Below, piece by piece: positions 18,377 to 27,793 of a stretch of DNA of 43,597 bases (the first letter of the stretch is position 1; every line of letters starts with the position of its first letter). The position numbers were made by a program, and so were the translations under genes. Source of the stretch: Thermoflexus hugenholtzii JAD2 (lineage in GTDB: Bacteria; Chloroflexota; UBA11872; UBA12225); the NCBI GenBank assembly GCA_945865725.1, contig CAMBEO010000014.1, positions 1 through 43,597 of the forward strand, given 5' to 3'. The notes under the pieces were generated by a model, which did no database searches, was not told the DNA's origin, and saw only the letters and a list, made by a program, of their open reading frames with translations.

Positions 18377-19633
18377 ATGACACCTGGGGTCGTCGAAGCG
18401 CGTCCACCGACTGACGGCTTCCCCGCGCCGGTTGGGCGATCTCGATGGCACGCGTCACCCCGCGACGACGCGATCTCGGTCTTCACGGGGACGTGGCTGG
18501 CGACCGGCCTGTTCGTGGACGGCTGGGCCCACAACAACCTCCGGTCGCTCGAGACCTTCTTCACGCCGTGGCACGGCCTCCTGTACTCGGGGTTCCTCGT
18601 GACGGCCGCGTGGTACTTCGGCTTGGCCGCGCGTGGCGGGCGCCGCCTAGGAAACGCCCCTTCACTCCCTGGGCTGAAAACTCTCACGGCCGGAGGTCTC
18701 ACGGGGGGAGGTCTCACGGGGGGAGAGGGGTGGCGTGGCGCGCGGGCGGCGCTCGACGGTCGCATCCCCGTCGGCTACGGGTGGGGCGTTGCGGCCGTCT
18801 TCCTGTTCGCGCTCGGCGGTCTTGGCGACATGACGTGGCACCTCGCCTTCGGGATCGAACAGGGGATTGACGCCCTGTTCAGCCCCACCCATGTCGTCCT
18901 GGCCCTCGCGCTCGTCGCAATCCTCGCGGCGCCGTTCCGCGCCGCCTGGCTTTCACCAGGGCCGCGGGCGGTGCGATCGCTGCTCGAGATCCTGCCGGCC
19001 ATCATGAGCGCCTCGCTGGTGGCCTCGGTCGTCGCGTTCTTCTTCATGCACGCCTGGCCGACGCTTCGGGTCTTCCACGCCGCGCGTCCGGCCTCGCCGT
19101 TTCCGCTTGCGGGCGGGGACATGCGCGCCGCGGCCATCACCGCCGGCTCCAGCGGCATGATCGTGATGACCCTCGTCATGGTCGGCGCAATCCTGTGGCC
19201 CCTCCTGCGTTGGCGACTGCCACCCGGCGCCGCGACCCTGACGTTCACCGTCATCGCCGCCCTCATGGCGGGTATCGGCGGGTTCGCCCACTGGGCGCTC
19301 ATCCTGCCCCAGATCGCGACCGGGATCGTCGCCGACGTCCTCGTGCATCGCTTCGACCCGTCACCGTCGCGCCCGTTCGCGCTCCGCACGTTCGCCATCG
19401 TGGTCAGCCTCGTGCTTTGGGTGCTCGTCCTCGCGACGGACCTCCAGGGGCGGGGCATCGGCTGGTCCCGGGAGGTTGTCGGCGGCGCGGTGGCCTGGTC
19501 GTGCCTCGCCGCGCTCGCCCTCGCGTTGGCGATGACGGTCCGCCCTCATCCCCCGAACTCTTCAAAGGCCCTCTCCCTCAATCCCTCCCCCGCTGCGGCG
19601 GGAGAGGGAAGCACCACCCCCGCCCCCTTCTGA
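18377..19633 (+). CDS. Hypothetical multi-pass membrane protein with repeat-derived segments
   Basis: Several TM helices with His residues (FTPWHGLLYSG, GGLGDMTWHLAFGIEQGIDALFSPTHVVL). Repeat modules encode LKTLTAGGLTGGGLTGGEG and the C-terminal LNPSPAAAGEGSTTPAPF. Confidence 0.7.
   Translation: MTPGVVEARPPTDGFPAPVGRSRWHASPRDDAISVFTGTWLATGLFVDGWAHNNLRSLETFFTPWHGLLYSGFLVTAAWYFGLAARGGRRLGNAPSLPGLKTLTAGGLTGGGLTGGEGWRGARAALDGRIPVGYGWGVAAVFLFALGGLGDMTWHLAFGIEQGIDALFSPTHVVLALALVAILAAPFRAAWLSPGPRAVRSLLEILPAIMSASLVASVVAFFFMHAWPTLRVFHAARPASPFPLAGGDMRAAAITAGSSGMIVMTLVMVGAILWPLLRWRLPPGAATLTFTVIAALMAGIGGFAHWALILPQIATGIVADVLVHRFDPSPSRPFALRTFAIVVSLVLWVLVLATDLQGRGIGWSREVVGGAVAWSCLAALALALAMTVRPHPPNSSKALSLNPSPAAAGEGSTTPAPF
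18667..18730 (+). repeat. Dispersed repeat, C module with internal amplification, inside a CDS
   Basis: GGGCTGAAAACTCTCACGGCCGGAGGTCTCACGGGGGGAGGTCTCACGGGGGGAGAGGGG. Confidence 0.85.
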
Positions 19634-19657
19634 AAACTCTCACAGGACGAGAGGGGA
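19583..19657 (+). repeat. Dispersed repeat, B then C, overlapping a CDS 3' end
   Basis: CCCTCCCCCGCTGCGGCGGGAGAGGGAAGCACCACC...CTTCTGAAAACTCTCACAGGACGAGAGGGG; the in-frame stop TGA is in CTGAAAAC. Confidence 0.9.
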
Positions 19658-19694
19658 AAGATGGAGGCCTGCGGACCGCTTTACACTAGCGACG

Positions 19695-20426
19695 ATGGAC
19701 GGCGGGGCGACGACAGCGGGTGAACTGCTGCTGCGTGGAGATGAGGTTGCGGCGGCGACCCTCGCCATCAGCGCGGAGGTGCGCGCGCATCTCGCGTCGG
19801 CCATGCAGGGACCGTTCGGCGTCGCCGGAGCCCAGGCGTTGGCGCCGGGCCTTGCCCTTGCGCCCGCGGGCGACGGGTTGCCGCAGCGGTTCATTTCCGC
19901 GGGCGTGGCCTTGTCGGTCGCGTACGCCGCCCTCGCAGACGCGGACGGCGTGCGCGTCGCCGGGGCGCTCCGGTGCGCCGCCGCGACGCTCTTCCCGAAC
20001 GACGACGACGGATTCTCCGACATCGAGCGCGCCGCGTCGATGGCCGTGCGCCATCTCGAACCAATCGCGGACCCCGGCGCCGGCGACTCGGTGGAGGCGA
20101 TGATGGCGATGCAGCGCCGGGTCCATGCCGCCGCCGCCTCGCTTGATCGTGCGTACCTGGCGGCGTCCCCGCGCCTGCAAGGGGCCGCCCTAGCGTCGAC
20201 TTCCTGGCGCCTGGTGTCAGGCGGCGTCGGCCCTGGTTCGGGGCAGGTGGCGACCGCATTCGGTCCGTTCCTGCCGGCTCTCGTGCGCTTCGCGTTCTTC
20301 ACGGCCGCCGCCATCCATTTCGTGCGCCGCGACGACTGGGCGTGGGTGGGCGCCGCCCTCGTCGGCGCGCGGTCGGACGTGCATCGAGGGGCGGACGGCT
20401 TGCACGGCATCCCGTCCCTCTCGTGA
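19695..20426 (+). CDS. Hypothetical protein
   Basis: 243 aa ORF, overlaps the start of the next gene as in an operon. Confidence 0.6.
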   Translation: MDGGATTAGELLLRGDEVAAATLAISAEVRAHLASAMQGPFGVAGAQALAPGLALAPAGDGLPQRFISAGVALSVAYAALADADGVRVAGALRCAAATLFPNDDDGFSDIERAASMAVRHLEPIADPGAGDSVEAMMAMQRRVHAAAASLDRAYLAASPRLQGAALASTSWRLVSGGVGPGSGQVATAFGPFLPALVRFAFFTAAAIHFVRRDDWAWVGAALVGARSDVHRGADGLHGIPSLS

Positions 20427-20665
20427 GCGGACCGCATCCGGGCCGGGCCAGGCGGGTAATCGGCACGCTCGGGGCGATCGCCCGGGTCGGCGTGATGGCT
20501 GGCGGGATGCTCGCCATCGGGTGGGCCCTCCTCGGGGACCGCGGCCTGACTACCCGCCAGTACGTGACGTTTGGTCTCGCGACGACCTGCCTCGCGTGGG
20601 CATGTGACGCGACGATCCGCGTCGCCCTCGCCGGGCCGGAACACGCCGAAGAGGAGGCGGGATGA
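20423..20665 (+). CDS. Small hypothetical membrane protein
   Basis: GTG start overlaps the preceding TGA (GTGA); stop overlaps the next ATG (ATGA); GVMAGGMLAIGWALLG hydrophobic segment. Confidence 0.6.
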   Translation: MSGPHPGRARRVIGTLGAIARVGVMAGGMLAIGWALLGDRGLTTRQYVTFGLATTCLAWACDATIRVALAGPEHAEEEAG

Positions 20666-21663
20666 CGTCGCCCGCGACCGCCCCCGGAGTACCGCCTGCA
20701 CCACCGGCGCGGTCACCGGCGACGACCAGCGTGGTGATCCCGACCTGGCGCGGGCGCGACCTCCTGGACCCCTGCCTGCGGGCCATCGCGTCGCAGTCTC
20801 GCCGCCCGGACGAGACGATCGTCGTGGACGACGGATCTCCGGACGACACGGCGGCTTGGGTGGCGTCAACCTTCCCGTGGGTGCGGGTCGTCCGACTTTC
20901 GGCCAACGCAGGGTTCGCTGGCGCCGCGAACGCGGGGATCCGGGCCAGTCGCGGCGCGATCGTCGTGCTGTTGAACAACGACACCGAGGCCGAACCGGGG
21001 TGGCTCGAGGCCCTCGTGGCACCGATGGAGGACGACGAGGGGGTGGGGGCCTGCGCCTCCAAGATCCTCGTGCATGACCGTCCCGGCCTGTTGCACGCGG
21101 CGGGCGACGGCTACACGACCGGGGGGGTCCCGGTGAACCGCGGCGCGTTCACCGCCGACGACGGTCGCTTCGACGGCGAGGACCGGTGGGTGTTCGGGCC
21201 GTGCGCGGCGGCGGCGGCGTATCGCCGGGAGCTCCTGGACGAGACTGGGGGCTTCGACGAGTGGCTCGTGTCGTACTTGGAGGACGTCGACCTGGCGTGG
21301 CGCGCGAACCTGCTCGGCTACCGGTGCCGGTACGTGCCGGAGGCGCGCGTCCGCCACCGGATCAGCGCGACGGCCGGGCAGGTGCGGGCCAGCTACTGGT
21401 GCGGGCGCAACTTCCTGCTCGTGCTCGCGCGCGACGTGCCGGGCGCAATTCTGAGGGACCACTGGCGCACGATCCTGCGGGCGCAGGTGGCGATCGCCCT
21501 GGACGCGTTGACACACGTGCGCGGCGAGGCGGCGCGGGCGCGCTTGCGGGGCATCCTCGCGGGCCTCGCGCGCCTGCCCGAGGCCTTGCGCCAGCGACGG
21601 TCAGTGCAGGCGACCCGCCGCGTCCCGGTCGCGGACATCGAACGGCTCCTGACGCCCGCGTAG
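20662..21663 (+). CDS. Glycosyltransferase family 2
   Basis: TSVVIPTWRGRDLLDPCLRAIASQSRRPDETIVVDDGSPDDTA...NAGFAGAANAGIRASRGAIVVLLNNDTE...FDEWLVSYLEDVDLAWRA. Confidence 0.93.
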   Translation: MTSPATAPGVPPAPPARSPATTSVVIPTWRGRDLLDPCLRAIASQSRRPDETIVVDDGSPDDTAAWVASTFPWVRVVRLSANAGFAGAANAGIRASRGAIVVLLNNDTEAEPGWLEALVAPMEDDEGVGACASKILVHDRPGLLHAAGDGYTTGGVPVNRGAFTADDGRFDGEDRWVFGPCAAAAAYRRELLDETGGFDEWLVSYLEDVDLAWRANLLGYRCRYVPEARVRHRISATAGQVRASYWCGRNFLLVLARDVPGAILRDHWRTILRAQVAIALDALTHVRGEAARARLRGILAGLARLPEALRQRRSVQATRRVPVADIERLLTPA

Positions 21664-21672
21664 ACTCCACCG

Positions 21673-22563
21673 ATGGTCAGCGAGGTGAACCCGGGCGGGG
21701 GCAACGTGGCGGATGGCCGCCGTGCCGACGCGCGCCCCGACGCATGGAACCCCGACCGGTACGCGCGCTTCCGGAACGAGCGTACGCGGCCGTTCCACGA
21801 CCTCCTGGCGATGGTCGAGGCGCGCCCGGACATGCGCGTGATCGACCTCGGGTGCGGTTCCGGCGAGTTGACGCGCCACCTCCACGACACGCTGGGGTGC
21901 CGTGAGACGATCGGGCTGGATAGCTCGCCGACGATGCTGGCCCGCGCGACCGGCCACGCGGGGAACGGCCTCCGGTTCGTCACGGCTGACATCGGCGAGA
22001 TTCGCGACGGGCACGTCACGGGCGGGATCGACGGGCCGTTCGACCTCGTCTTCTCGAACGCCGCGCTGCAATGGCTCGGCGGGCACGAGGACCTGATCAC
22101 GCGCATCACGTCGCTGCTGGCGCCGGGCGGCCAGGTCGCGGTGCAGGTCCCGGCGAACGAGGACCACGCCTCGCACGTTGTCGCGGCGCGCGTGGCCCGG
22201 GAAGAACCGTTCGCGACCGCGCTCGGCGGGCACGTGCGCATTTTCGGCACGATGGCGCCGGAAGCCTACGCCGAATTGCTCCACCGCCTCGGCGCCGAGG
22301 ACCCGGTCGCGATGACCCGCGTCTACGGCCACGTCATGGCGTCGGCGGCCGACGTCGTGGAGTGGGTGCGCGGGACGCTCTTGACGGACTACCAGTCGCG
22401 CCTTCCTGTCGACCTGTTCGAGGCATTCCTGGCGCGCTACCGCATGGCCCTGCGCGAGGTGCTCGGCGACCGCACGCCATACTACTACGCGTTCAAGCGG
22501 GTCCTGTTCCATGCCCGAGGCGTCTGGGCGCGCGGGAACCCTGCCGGCGTCGTCGCGACATGA
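21673..22563 (+). CDS. Class I SAM methyltransferase, trans-aconitate 2-methyltransferase-like
   Basis: WNPDRYARFRNERTRPFHDLLAMVEARPDMRVIDLGCGSGELTRHLHDTL...FDLVFSNAALQWLGGHEDLI. Confidence 0.88.
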   Translation: MVSEVNPGGGNVADGRRADARPDAWNPDRYARFRNERTRPFHDLLAMVEARPDMRVIDLGCGSGELTRHLHDTLGCRETIGLDSSPTMLARATGHAGNGLRFVTADIGEIRDGHVTGGIDGPFDLVFSNAALQWLGGHEDLITRITSLLAPGGQVAVQVPANEDHASHVVAARVAREEPFATALGGHVRIFGTMAPEAYAELLHRLGAEDPVAMTRVYGHVMASAADVVEWVRGTLLTDYQSRLPVDLFEAFLARYRMALREVLGDRTPYYYAFKRVLFHARGVWARGNPAGVVAT

Positions 22564-23936
22564 TCCCCAATCCTCAAGGGGGCGCGGACGCCCGCGTCCC
22601 CCACCACGGGCGCGACGCGACTGGCGCCTGGGCCGCCACCGGGTGGGGGAGCGGCGGGTCATGGCACCAGGCGACCGACGCGGCGCTCGACCGCCTGTAC
22701 GAAACCGGCGGCTCGCCTTGGGTCGTCACCCGTCCGGTGGCAGGCACGGCGATGGCCGGCGACGCGGCGACCGGCGGGGCTGGCGCGCACGCGCTGGAGG
22801 AACCGACGGGACGCCGGACCGACCTTGTCCTGGCCTTCGTGACGTCGGGCCTGCGCGAGGATTTCGGCCGGATCCTCGGTCACCTCAAGCGCGAGCTCGG
22901 GGCGGCCCACGTGGTGGGTTGTTCCGCCGCCCACGGCATCGCCGGCGGCCGGATCCTCGAGGGGCGCGAGTCGGTGGTGGTCCTGGCCGTGGTCGCGCCA
23001 GGCATCGAGGTCCGCTCGGTCGCCCTCACGCCGGAGGTCGTCGAGCGCGCGGTCGCCCTTCGCACGTCGCCGGAACGGCAGGCGGCGGTTATCCATCGTG
23101 CCCTCGGCGTGATGCCCGGCGACGCGAACGGGTGGATCGTCCTCGCTGACCATGCCTCGGTCGATGCGGCCGACGTCGCCGCGCTCTGGACCGCGGCGTA
23201 CCCGGGCGAGGCGATCATCGGCGCGGTGGCATCGACGACCCGCGAGGACCTGCCGTCGACGCTCTTCCACGATGCCATGCCGGTTCCGGACGGCGTCGTG
23301 GCGGTCGCGATCGGGGGCGCGTGGGGAGTGCAGGCGATCACGTCGCAGGGTTGCACGCCGATCGGTCGCCCATGGACGATCACGGAGGTCGACGGGGACC
23401 GTGCGATCATGACCATCGGAAGGCGCCCGGCGCTTGGTGTCCTGGTGGAGACCGTTCGTTCGCTGCCCGCGGCGCTGGTCGATCGCGCGCGCGGGAACCT
23501 GTTCGCGGGCCTCGCCGTCAACGAGGTCCGGATGACGGGCGGGCGCGATGACCTGATGTCGTGCGCCCTCGTGGGGGCAGACCAGCAGACCGGGGCGATC
23601 ATGGTCCTGGGGCGCCCGGCGGTCGGGCAGACGCTGCAGTTCCAGTACCGCGAGCCGGTAGCGACGACGGCCGACCTTGCGTCCCGCCTGGAGGGTTCGG
23701 CGCACCTTCAAGCGGGAGGGGCGCCGCTGGCGGCGATCCTGTTCGCCGACGACGCGCGCAAGGAGTCGTTCTTCGGCGCGCCCGATCGCGACGCCATCAC
23801 GCTTCGCGAGATCGCGCGCGACCTGCCAGTCGCCGGTTTCGGCTGCCGGGCGGAGATCGGCCCGGTCGGCGGGAGGGTCGTCGCGGTGACGCACGCCGCA
23901 TGCGTCGGCATGATCGTGCCGGTGCCTCGCCCGTAG
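22560..23936 (+). CDS. FIST (FIST_N/FIST_C) domain protein
   Basis: ATGA overlap with the previous gene; DLVLAFVTSGLREDFGRILGHLKRELGAAHVVGCSAAHGIAGG...LAGFGC-like GFGCRAEIGPVGG at the C-terminus. Confidence 0.85.
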   Translation: MIPNPQGGADARVPHHGRDATGAWAATGWGSGGSWHQATDAALDRLYETGGSPWVVTRPVAGTAMAGDAATGGAGAHALEEPTGRRTDLVLAFVTSGLREDFGRILGHLKRELGAAHVVGCSAAHGIAGGRILEGRESVVVLAVVAPGIEVRSVALTPEVVERAVALRTSPERQAAVIHRALGVMPGDANGWIVLADHASVDAADVAALWTAAYPGEAIIGAVASTTREDLPSTLFHDAMPVPDGVVAVAIGGAWGVQAITSQGCTPIGRPWTITEVDGDRAIMTIGRRPALGVLVETVRSLPAALVDRARGNLFAGLAVNEVRMTGGRDDLMSCALVGADQQTGAIMVLGRPAVGQTLQFQYREPVATTADLASRLEGSAHLQAGGAPLAAILFADDARKESFFGAPDRDAITLREIARDLPVAGFGCRAEIGPVGGRVVAVTHAACVGMIVPVPRP

Positions 23937-23974
23937 CGCCTCGCGGACCTTCCCGAACCCTCGCCCCAGTACGA

Positions 23975-24092
23975 CCATCGTTATCCGCGTACGCGCCCCC
24001 CTGCTGAAAACTCTCACGGGGGGAGAGGGGAGTAGGACCCCCTCCATCGTTATCCGCGTACGCGGTCCCTCCCCCGCTGCGGCGGGAGAGGG
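23975..24092 (+). repeat. Dispersed repeat, A-C followed by A-B
   Basis: CCATCGTTATCCGCGTACGCG occurs twice (23975, 24044), first joined to the C module, then to the B hairpin (24067-24092). Confidence 0.92.
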
Positions 24093-24118
24093 AAGCGCAT
24101 TCGTCCACAGACGCGTAC

Positions 24119-24137
24119 TATCCCCCCGGGGGGGATA
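24119..24137. promoter_or_regulatory. Candidate CsoR-family operator TATCCCCCC-G-GGGGGGATA
   Basis: Perfect 9+1+9 inverted repeat with a central G/C tract flanked by TAT/ATA, 6 bp upstream of the P1B-ATPase start codon. Confidence 0.6.
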
Positions 24138-24143
24138 CGCCTC

Positions 24144-26099
24144 GTGACGAAGAACGACGGAAGTGTGGCGCGCCTATGGGAGGCCTACCGGGAGGTCGTC
24201 ACCAGCCCCGAGGCGGTCGCATCATTCGCGACCCTGGTGCTGGCCGCCGGGTCGTGGGCGACGAGTGCGGCATTTGGTGCCGACCCGACGGGAACGGTTG
24301 TCGCGACGGTCCTCGGTTGGGCCGGGGCTCTCGCCGGTGGCATCGTCATCGCGCGCGGCGCCATCACCGGCCTCCTGCGCCGCGAGGTCAACGTCGACGA
24401 GCTCGTGACGATCGCCATCGTCGCGTCCCTCCTGGCGGGCGAGTACCTCGGCGCCGCCCTCGTCGCGTTCATGATGCTGTTCGGCAAGGTCCTCGAGGAC
24501 GCCACGGCGGCGCGCGCCGCCGACGCAATCAAGGGGCTAGGCCGCCTCTTGCCGGACGTCGCGCGCGTGCGGCGGGGTGGGGCCGAAGTGGTGGTTCCCG
24601 TCGATGACCTCGTGCCGGGCGACGACGTCGTCATCCGCCCGGGGGAGCGCATCCCCGCCGACGGCACGGTTGCCTCCGGCCGGGCGTGGGTCGACGAGGC
24701 GGCGATCACGGGCGAGTCCGCGCCGGCGTCGCGTGGTCCGGGCGATCCCGCCTACGCCGGCACCCTCGCGACTGGCGGCGCCCTCGTGGTGACCGTCGCC
24801 CGCACCGGCGAGTCGACCGCCCTCGGACGGATCGGGGCCCTCGTTTCCGGTGCGACCGCGGAACGCGCGCCCGTCGTGCGCGTCGCGGATCGCTGGGCGA
24901 CATGGTTCACGCCGGCAATCCTCGTCCTCGGGGGCGCGACGTGGGCGGCGACCGGTGACAGCAACCAAGCGGTCGCGGTCCTCGTCGTCGCCTGCCCGTG
25001 CGCGTTGACCCTCGCGACCCCGACGGCGATCGTGGCGACCGTCGCACGGGCGGCGCGCGCGGGGATCCTCGTGCGCGGGGGCGCCCGGGTCGAGGCGGCC
25101 GGAATGATCGACGTGGCCTGCCTGGACAAGACCGGCACCTTGACGACGGGCGCGCCGACCGTCGTCGACGTCATCCCCCTGGGCGGGCACGCGCCAGGGG
25201 AGGTGCTGCGGCTCGCGGCCGTCGTCGAGGCGCGGTCGGAACATCCCCTCGGGCGCGCGATCGTCGGCGCCGCGCAAGCGGCTGGCACGCACGTGGACCT
25301 GCCGGTGGCGGGGTTCCTCGCCGAGGCGGGTCGGGGCGTCGTCGCCGACGTGACCGATGGCACGGCGACGCGGCGCGTGGCCGTCGGCCGCCCGGGGTAC
25401 GTCCGTGACTTGGTCGACACCTGGGACGACGCGGCGACGACAGCCATCGCGTCCGTGGAGGCGAGCGGGCGCACCCCGGTCGCAGTGGCGATCGACGGGA
25501 CGGTGGCGGGCATCGTGGCCCTCGCCGACGTGCCTCGTCCCGGCACCGCGGCGGCGATCACGGCCCTGCGTCGCGCGGGCGTGCGCCGGATCGTCCTCCT
25601 GACCGGCGACGCCGCGGGTCCAGCGATCGCCGTCGCGAACGCGGCGGGAATCGCCGTGGCCGACGTGCACCATGGCCTGCTTCCCGAGGGCAAGGTCGAC
25701 ATCATCCGCGCACTGCAGGCGGACGGACACCGGGTGGCGATGGTCGGCGACGGCGTGAATGATGCACCGGCCCTCGCCGCCGCAAATCTCGGCGTGGCGA
25801 TGGGCGTCGCCGGGACCGACCTCGCGATGGCGGCGGCCGACGTCGTCCTGCTTGGCGACGACCTCGAACAGGTGGCACGGGTCATCGGGATGGGTCGCGA
25901 GGCCATGGCGACAATCCGCCACAACCTATGGATCGCCGCGGGGTGGAACCTCGTCGCGCTGGCTGCCGCTGCGACCGGGGTCGCGGGCATCGTGGCCGGG
26001 GCACTGGTCCACAACCTCGGGTCGGTCGGCGTGGTCGCGAACGCCGCGCGCCTGGTCGGCCGGCCTGCCCCCGGGGGGCGGGGCGCCGTTAGCGGATGA
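24144..26099 (+). CDS. P1B-type heavy-metal-translocating ATPase (CPC motif, no N-terminal HMA domain)
   Basis: VVACPCALTLATPTAIV, CLDKTGTLTTG, GESAPASR, VGDGVNDAPALAAANLGVAMG. GTG start. Confidence 0.95.
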   Translation: MTKNDGSVARLWEAYREVVTSPEAVASFATLVLAAGSWATSAAFGADPTGTVVATVLGWAGALAGGIVIARGAITGLLRREVNVDELVTIAIVASLLAGEYLGAALVAFMMLFGKVLEDATAARAADAIKGLGRLLPDVARVRRGGAEVVVPVDDLVPGDDVVIRPGERIPADGTVASGRAWVDEAAITGESAPASRGPGDPAYAGTLATGGALVVTVARTGESTALGRIGALVSGATAERAPVVRVADRWATWFTPAILVLGGATWAATGDSNQAVAVLVVACPCALTLATPTAIVATVARAARAGILVRGGARVEAAGMIDVACLDKTGTLTTGAPTVVDVIPLGGHAPGEVLRLAAVVEARSEHPLGRAIVGAAQAAGTHVDLPVAGFLAEAGRGVVADVTDGTATRRVAVGRPGYVRDLVDTWDDAATTAIASVEASGRTPVAVAIDGTVAGIVALADVPRPGTAAAITALRRAGVRRIVLLTGDAAGPAIAVANAAGIAVADVHHGLLPEGKVDIIRALQADGHRVAMVGDGVNDAPALAAANLGVAMGVAGTDLAMAAADVVLLGDDLEQVARVIGMGREAMATIRHNLWIAAGWNLVALAAAATGVAGIVAGALVHNLGSVGVVANAARLVGRPAPGGRGAVSG

Positions 26100-26660
26100 A
26101 GGTCTCGAGGGCGGCCTTGAGGTCGTCCCACGCGCGATCAGGTTCGCCTTGGGCGGCGCCGCGCAGGCACGACTCCATGTGGTCGGCGAGGACGACGCGG
26201 GCCGCGGCGTCGAGGGCGGCACGCACGGCGGCGACCTGCCGGAGGATCTCGGGGCAGTCGCGGTCGGCGTCCACCATGCGGCGCACCGCCTCGAGATGAC
26301 CGGCCGCGCGAGCAAGGCGCCGCGCGACGTCATCGCGACGGGCATGCGGGTGGGCGTCCGATCCATGCGCGCCGCCAGAGAGGTGTCGGACGTCGCCGTG
26401 GTCCGCGCCGCCATGGGGGGTCGTATTGAGGGTGGGGATGGTGCTTCCCTCTCCCGCCGCAGCGCGGGGCGCTTGCGGCAGATGGACGGGGGTGGTGCTT
26501 CCCTCTCCCGCCGCAGCGGGGGAGGGACTGAGGGTGGGGGCCTTATCCCCCTTCCTGGCACGCGAAGCGGTAGCCGAGCGACGGGCGCGCGCGGCCGACG
26601 CGGCCTGCGCAACTTCGGGAGGCGCGCGCAAGTCGCCGTCGGGTCCGGCGCCAGAGGTCA
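26089..26660 (-). CDS. CsoR/RcnR (DUF156) family metal-sensing repressor with repeat-encoded N-terminal extension
   Basis: RRLARAAGHLEAVRRMVDADRDCPEILRQVAAVRAALDAAARVVLADHMESC; C-x24-H-x3-C spacing matches the copper CsoR ligand triad. Start uncertain (26660 or upstream to 26769). Confidence 0.8.
26447..26540 (-). repeat. Dispersed repeat, two reverse B copies inside the CsoR-like ORF
   Basis: CCCTCTCCCGCCGCAGCGCGGGGC (26447) and CCCTCTCCCGCCGCAGCGGGGGAGGG (26501-26526). Confidence 0.88.
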
Positions 26661-26813
26661 TCGGCGCGAGTGTAGCCCCGCCGACCTCTCTCGCCTCCCT
26701 CAGACGCCCGTGAGTCGGTATCCGGTCCGCGCCGGTCCCGCCCCCGACCAGTGCCGTTTCAATGCGCATCCAGATGGCGCGACAGGCCCTGATCGCCAGT
26801 TACGGTCTGCGTG

Positions 26814-27572
26814 ATGGCAACCCAGATGATCACGCCCCTGCCGACCGTCACGTCGGCGCCGCCTCGTCTCGACTTGATCGTCGAGTCGCGGGCCCTCGTG
26901 AAGACCTACGTCACCGGTGATGGCGCCCGGGACGTCCCCGCCCTGCGCGGCGTCGACTTCGCGGTGCAACGCGGCGAGATGGTCGCTATCATGGGCCCAT
27001 CCGGATGCGGCAAGACCACCCTCCTGAACTGCCTTGCGGGCATCGACGCCTTCGACGGGGGGGACGTCCTGATCGACGGCCGGTCGATCGCGCGCATGGA
27101 CGATGCCGAACTGACGCGGTACCGGGCGCGTTCGATGGGCTTCGTGTTCCAAAGCTTCAACCTGCTACCCGTCCTCACGGCCGTCGAAAACGTGGAGTTC
27201 CCGCTCCTACTCGCGGGAATGCCTCCGACTGAGGCCCGCAACCAGGCGCGTGCGGCGCTCGCGGCCGTCGATCTCGCCGACCGCGAGGGGCATCGGCCGG
27301 CACGGTTGTCCGGCGGGCAACAGCAGCGGGTCGCCGTCGCGCGCGCCATCGTCGCCACCCCGGCGATCGTGTGGGCGGACGAGCCGACCGGCAACCTTGA
27401 CAGCGCGAGTTCCGGCGCCCTCATGGCCCTCTTGCGCGACCTGAACCAGACGCGCGGGCAGACCTTCCTGATCGTGACGCATTCACGCGAGGTCGGACTG
27501 CTCTGCGACCGGATCGTCCACATGCGCGATGGCCTCGTCCTGGGCGAGGAGAGGCCGCGGGCAGGGGTGTAG
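26814..27572 (+). CDS. ABC transporter ATP-binding protein (LolD/MacB type)
   Basis: GPSGCGKTT Walker [15 protein letters not shown] signature, [10 protein letters not shown] Walker B. Confidence 0.95.
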   Translation: MATQMITPLPTVTSAPPRLDLIVESRALVKTYVTGDGARDVPALRGVDFAVQRGEMVAIMGPSGCGKTTLLNCLAGIDAFDGGDVLIDGRSIARMDDAELTRYRARSMGFVFQSFNLLPVLTAVENVEFPLLLAGMPPTEARNQARAALAAVDLADREGHRPARLSGGQQQRVAVARAIVATPAIVWADEPTGNLDSASSGALMALLRDLNQTRGQTFLIVTHSREVGLLCDRIVHMRDGLVLGEERPRAGV

Positions 27573-27604
27573 CGCCGCACTGGCCCTGGCTCCTCCTTCC
27601 CGGC

Positions 27605-27766
27605 CGTGAAGTTTTCAGGCCGAGTACTCGGATGACGAAGGGTTAGGCAGGAAGGAGGAAGGCCCCCACTATCGTTATCCGCGTACGCGGTCCCTCCCCC
27701 GCTGCGGCGGGAGAGGGAAGCACCACCCCTCCCCTCGCTGCGGCGGGAGAGGGGAGCGATGATGTA
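27605..27766. repeat. Dispersed repeat cluster, reverse C-A variant then A-B-B'
   Basis: CCGTGAAGTTTTCAGGCCGAGTACTCGGATGACGAAGG, then ACTATCGTTATCCGCGTACGCGGTCCCTCCCCCGCTGCGGCGGGAGAGGGAAGCACCACC and a second hairpin copy. Confidence 0.9.
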
Positions 27767-27793
27767 GCCACGACGACGCGGTTGGGGCGGACG

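Noticed and set aside
19583-19657. B hairpins as ordinary rho-independent terminators
   Set aside because: Stems are not followed by T-runs and several copies lie inside coding sequences, so termination cannot be their general role.
22659-24047. 462-aa minus-strand ORF
   Set aside because: Antisense to the FIST-domain gene; His/Arg/Asp-rich shadow composition.
24537-25922. 461-aa minus-strand ORF
   Set aside because: Antisense to the P1B ATPase, which has all expected catalytic motifs.
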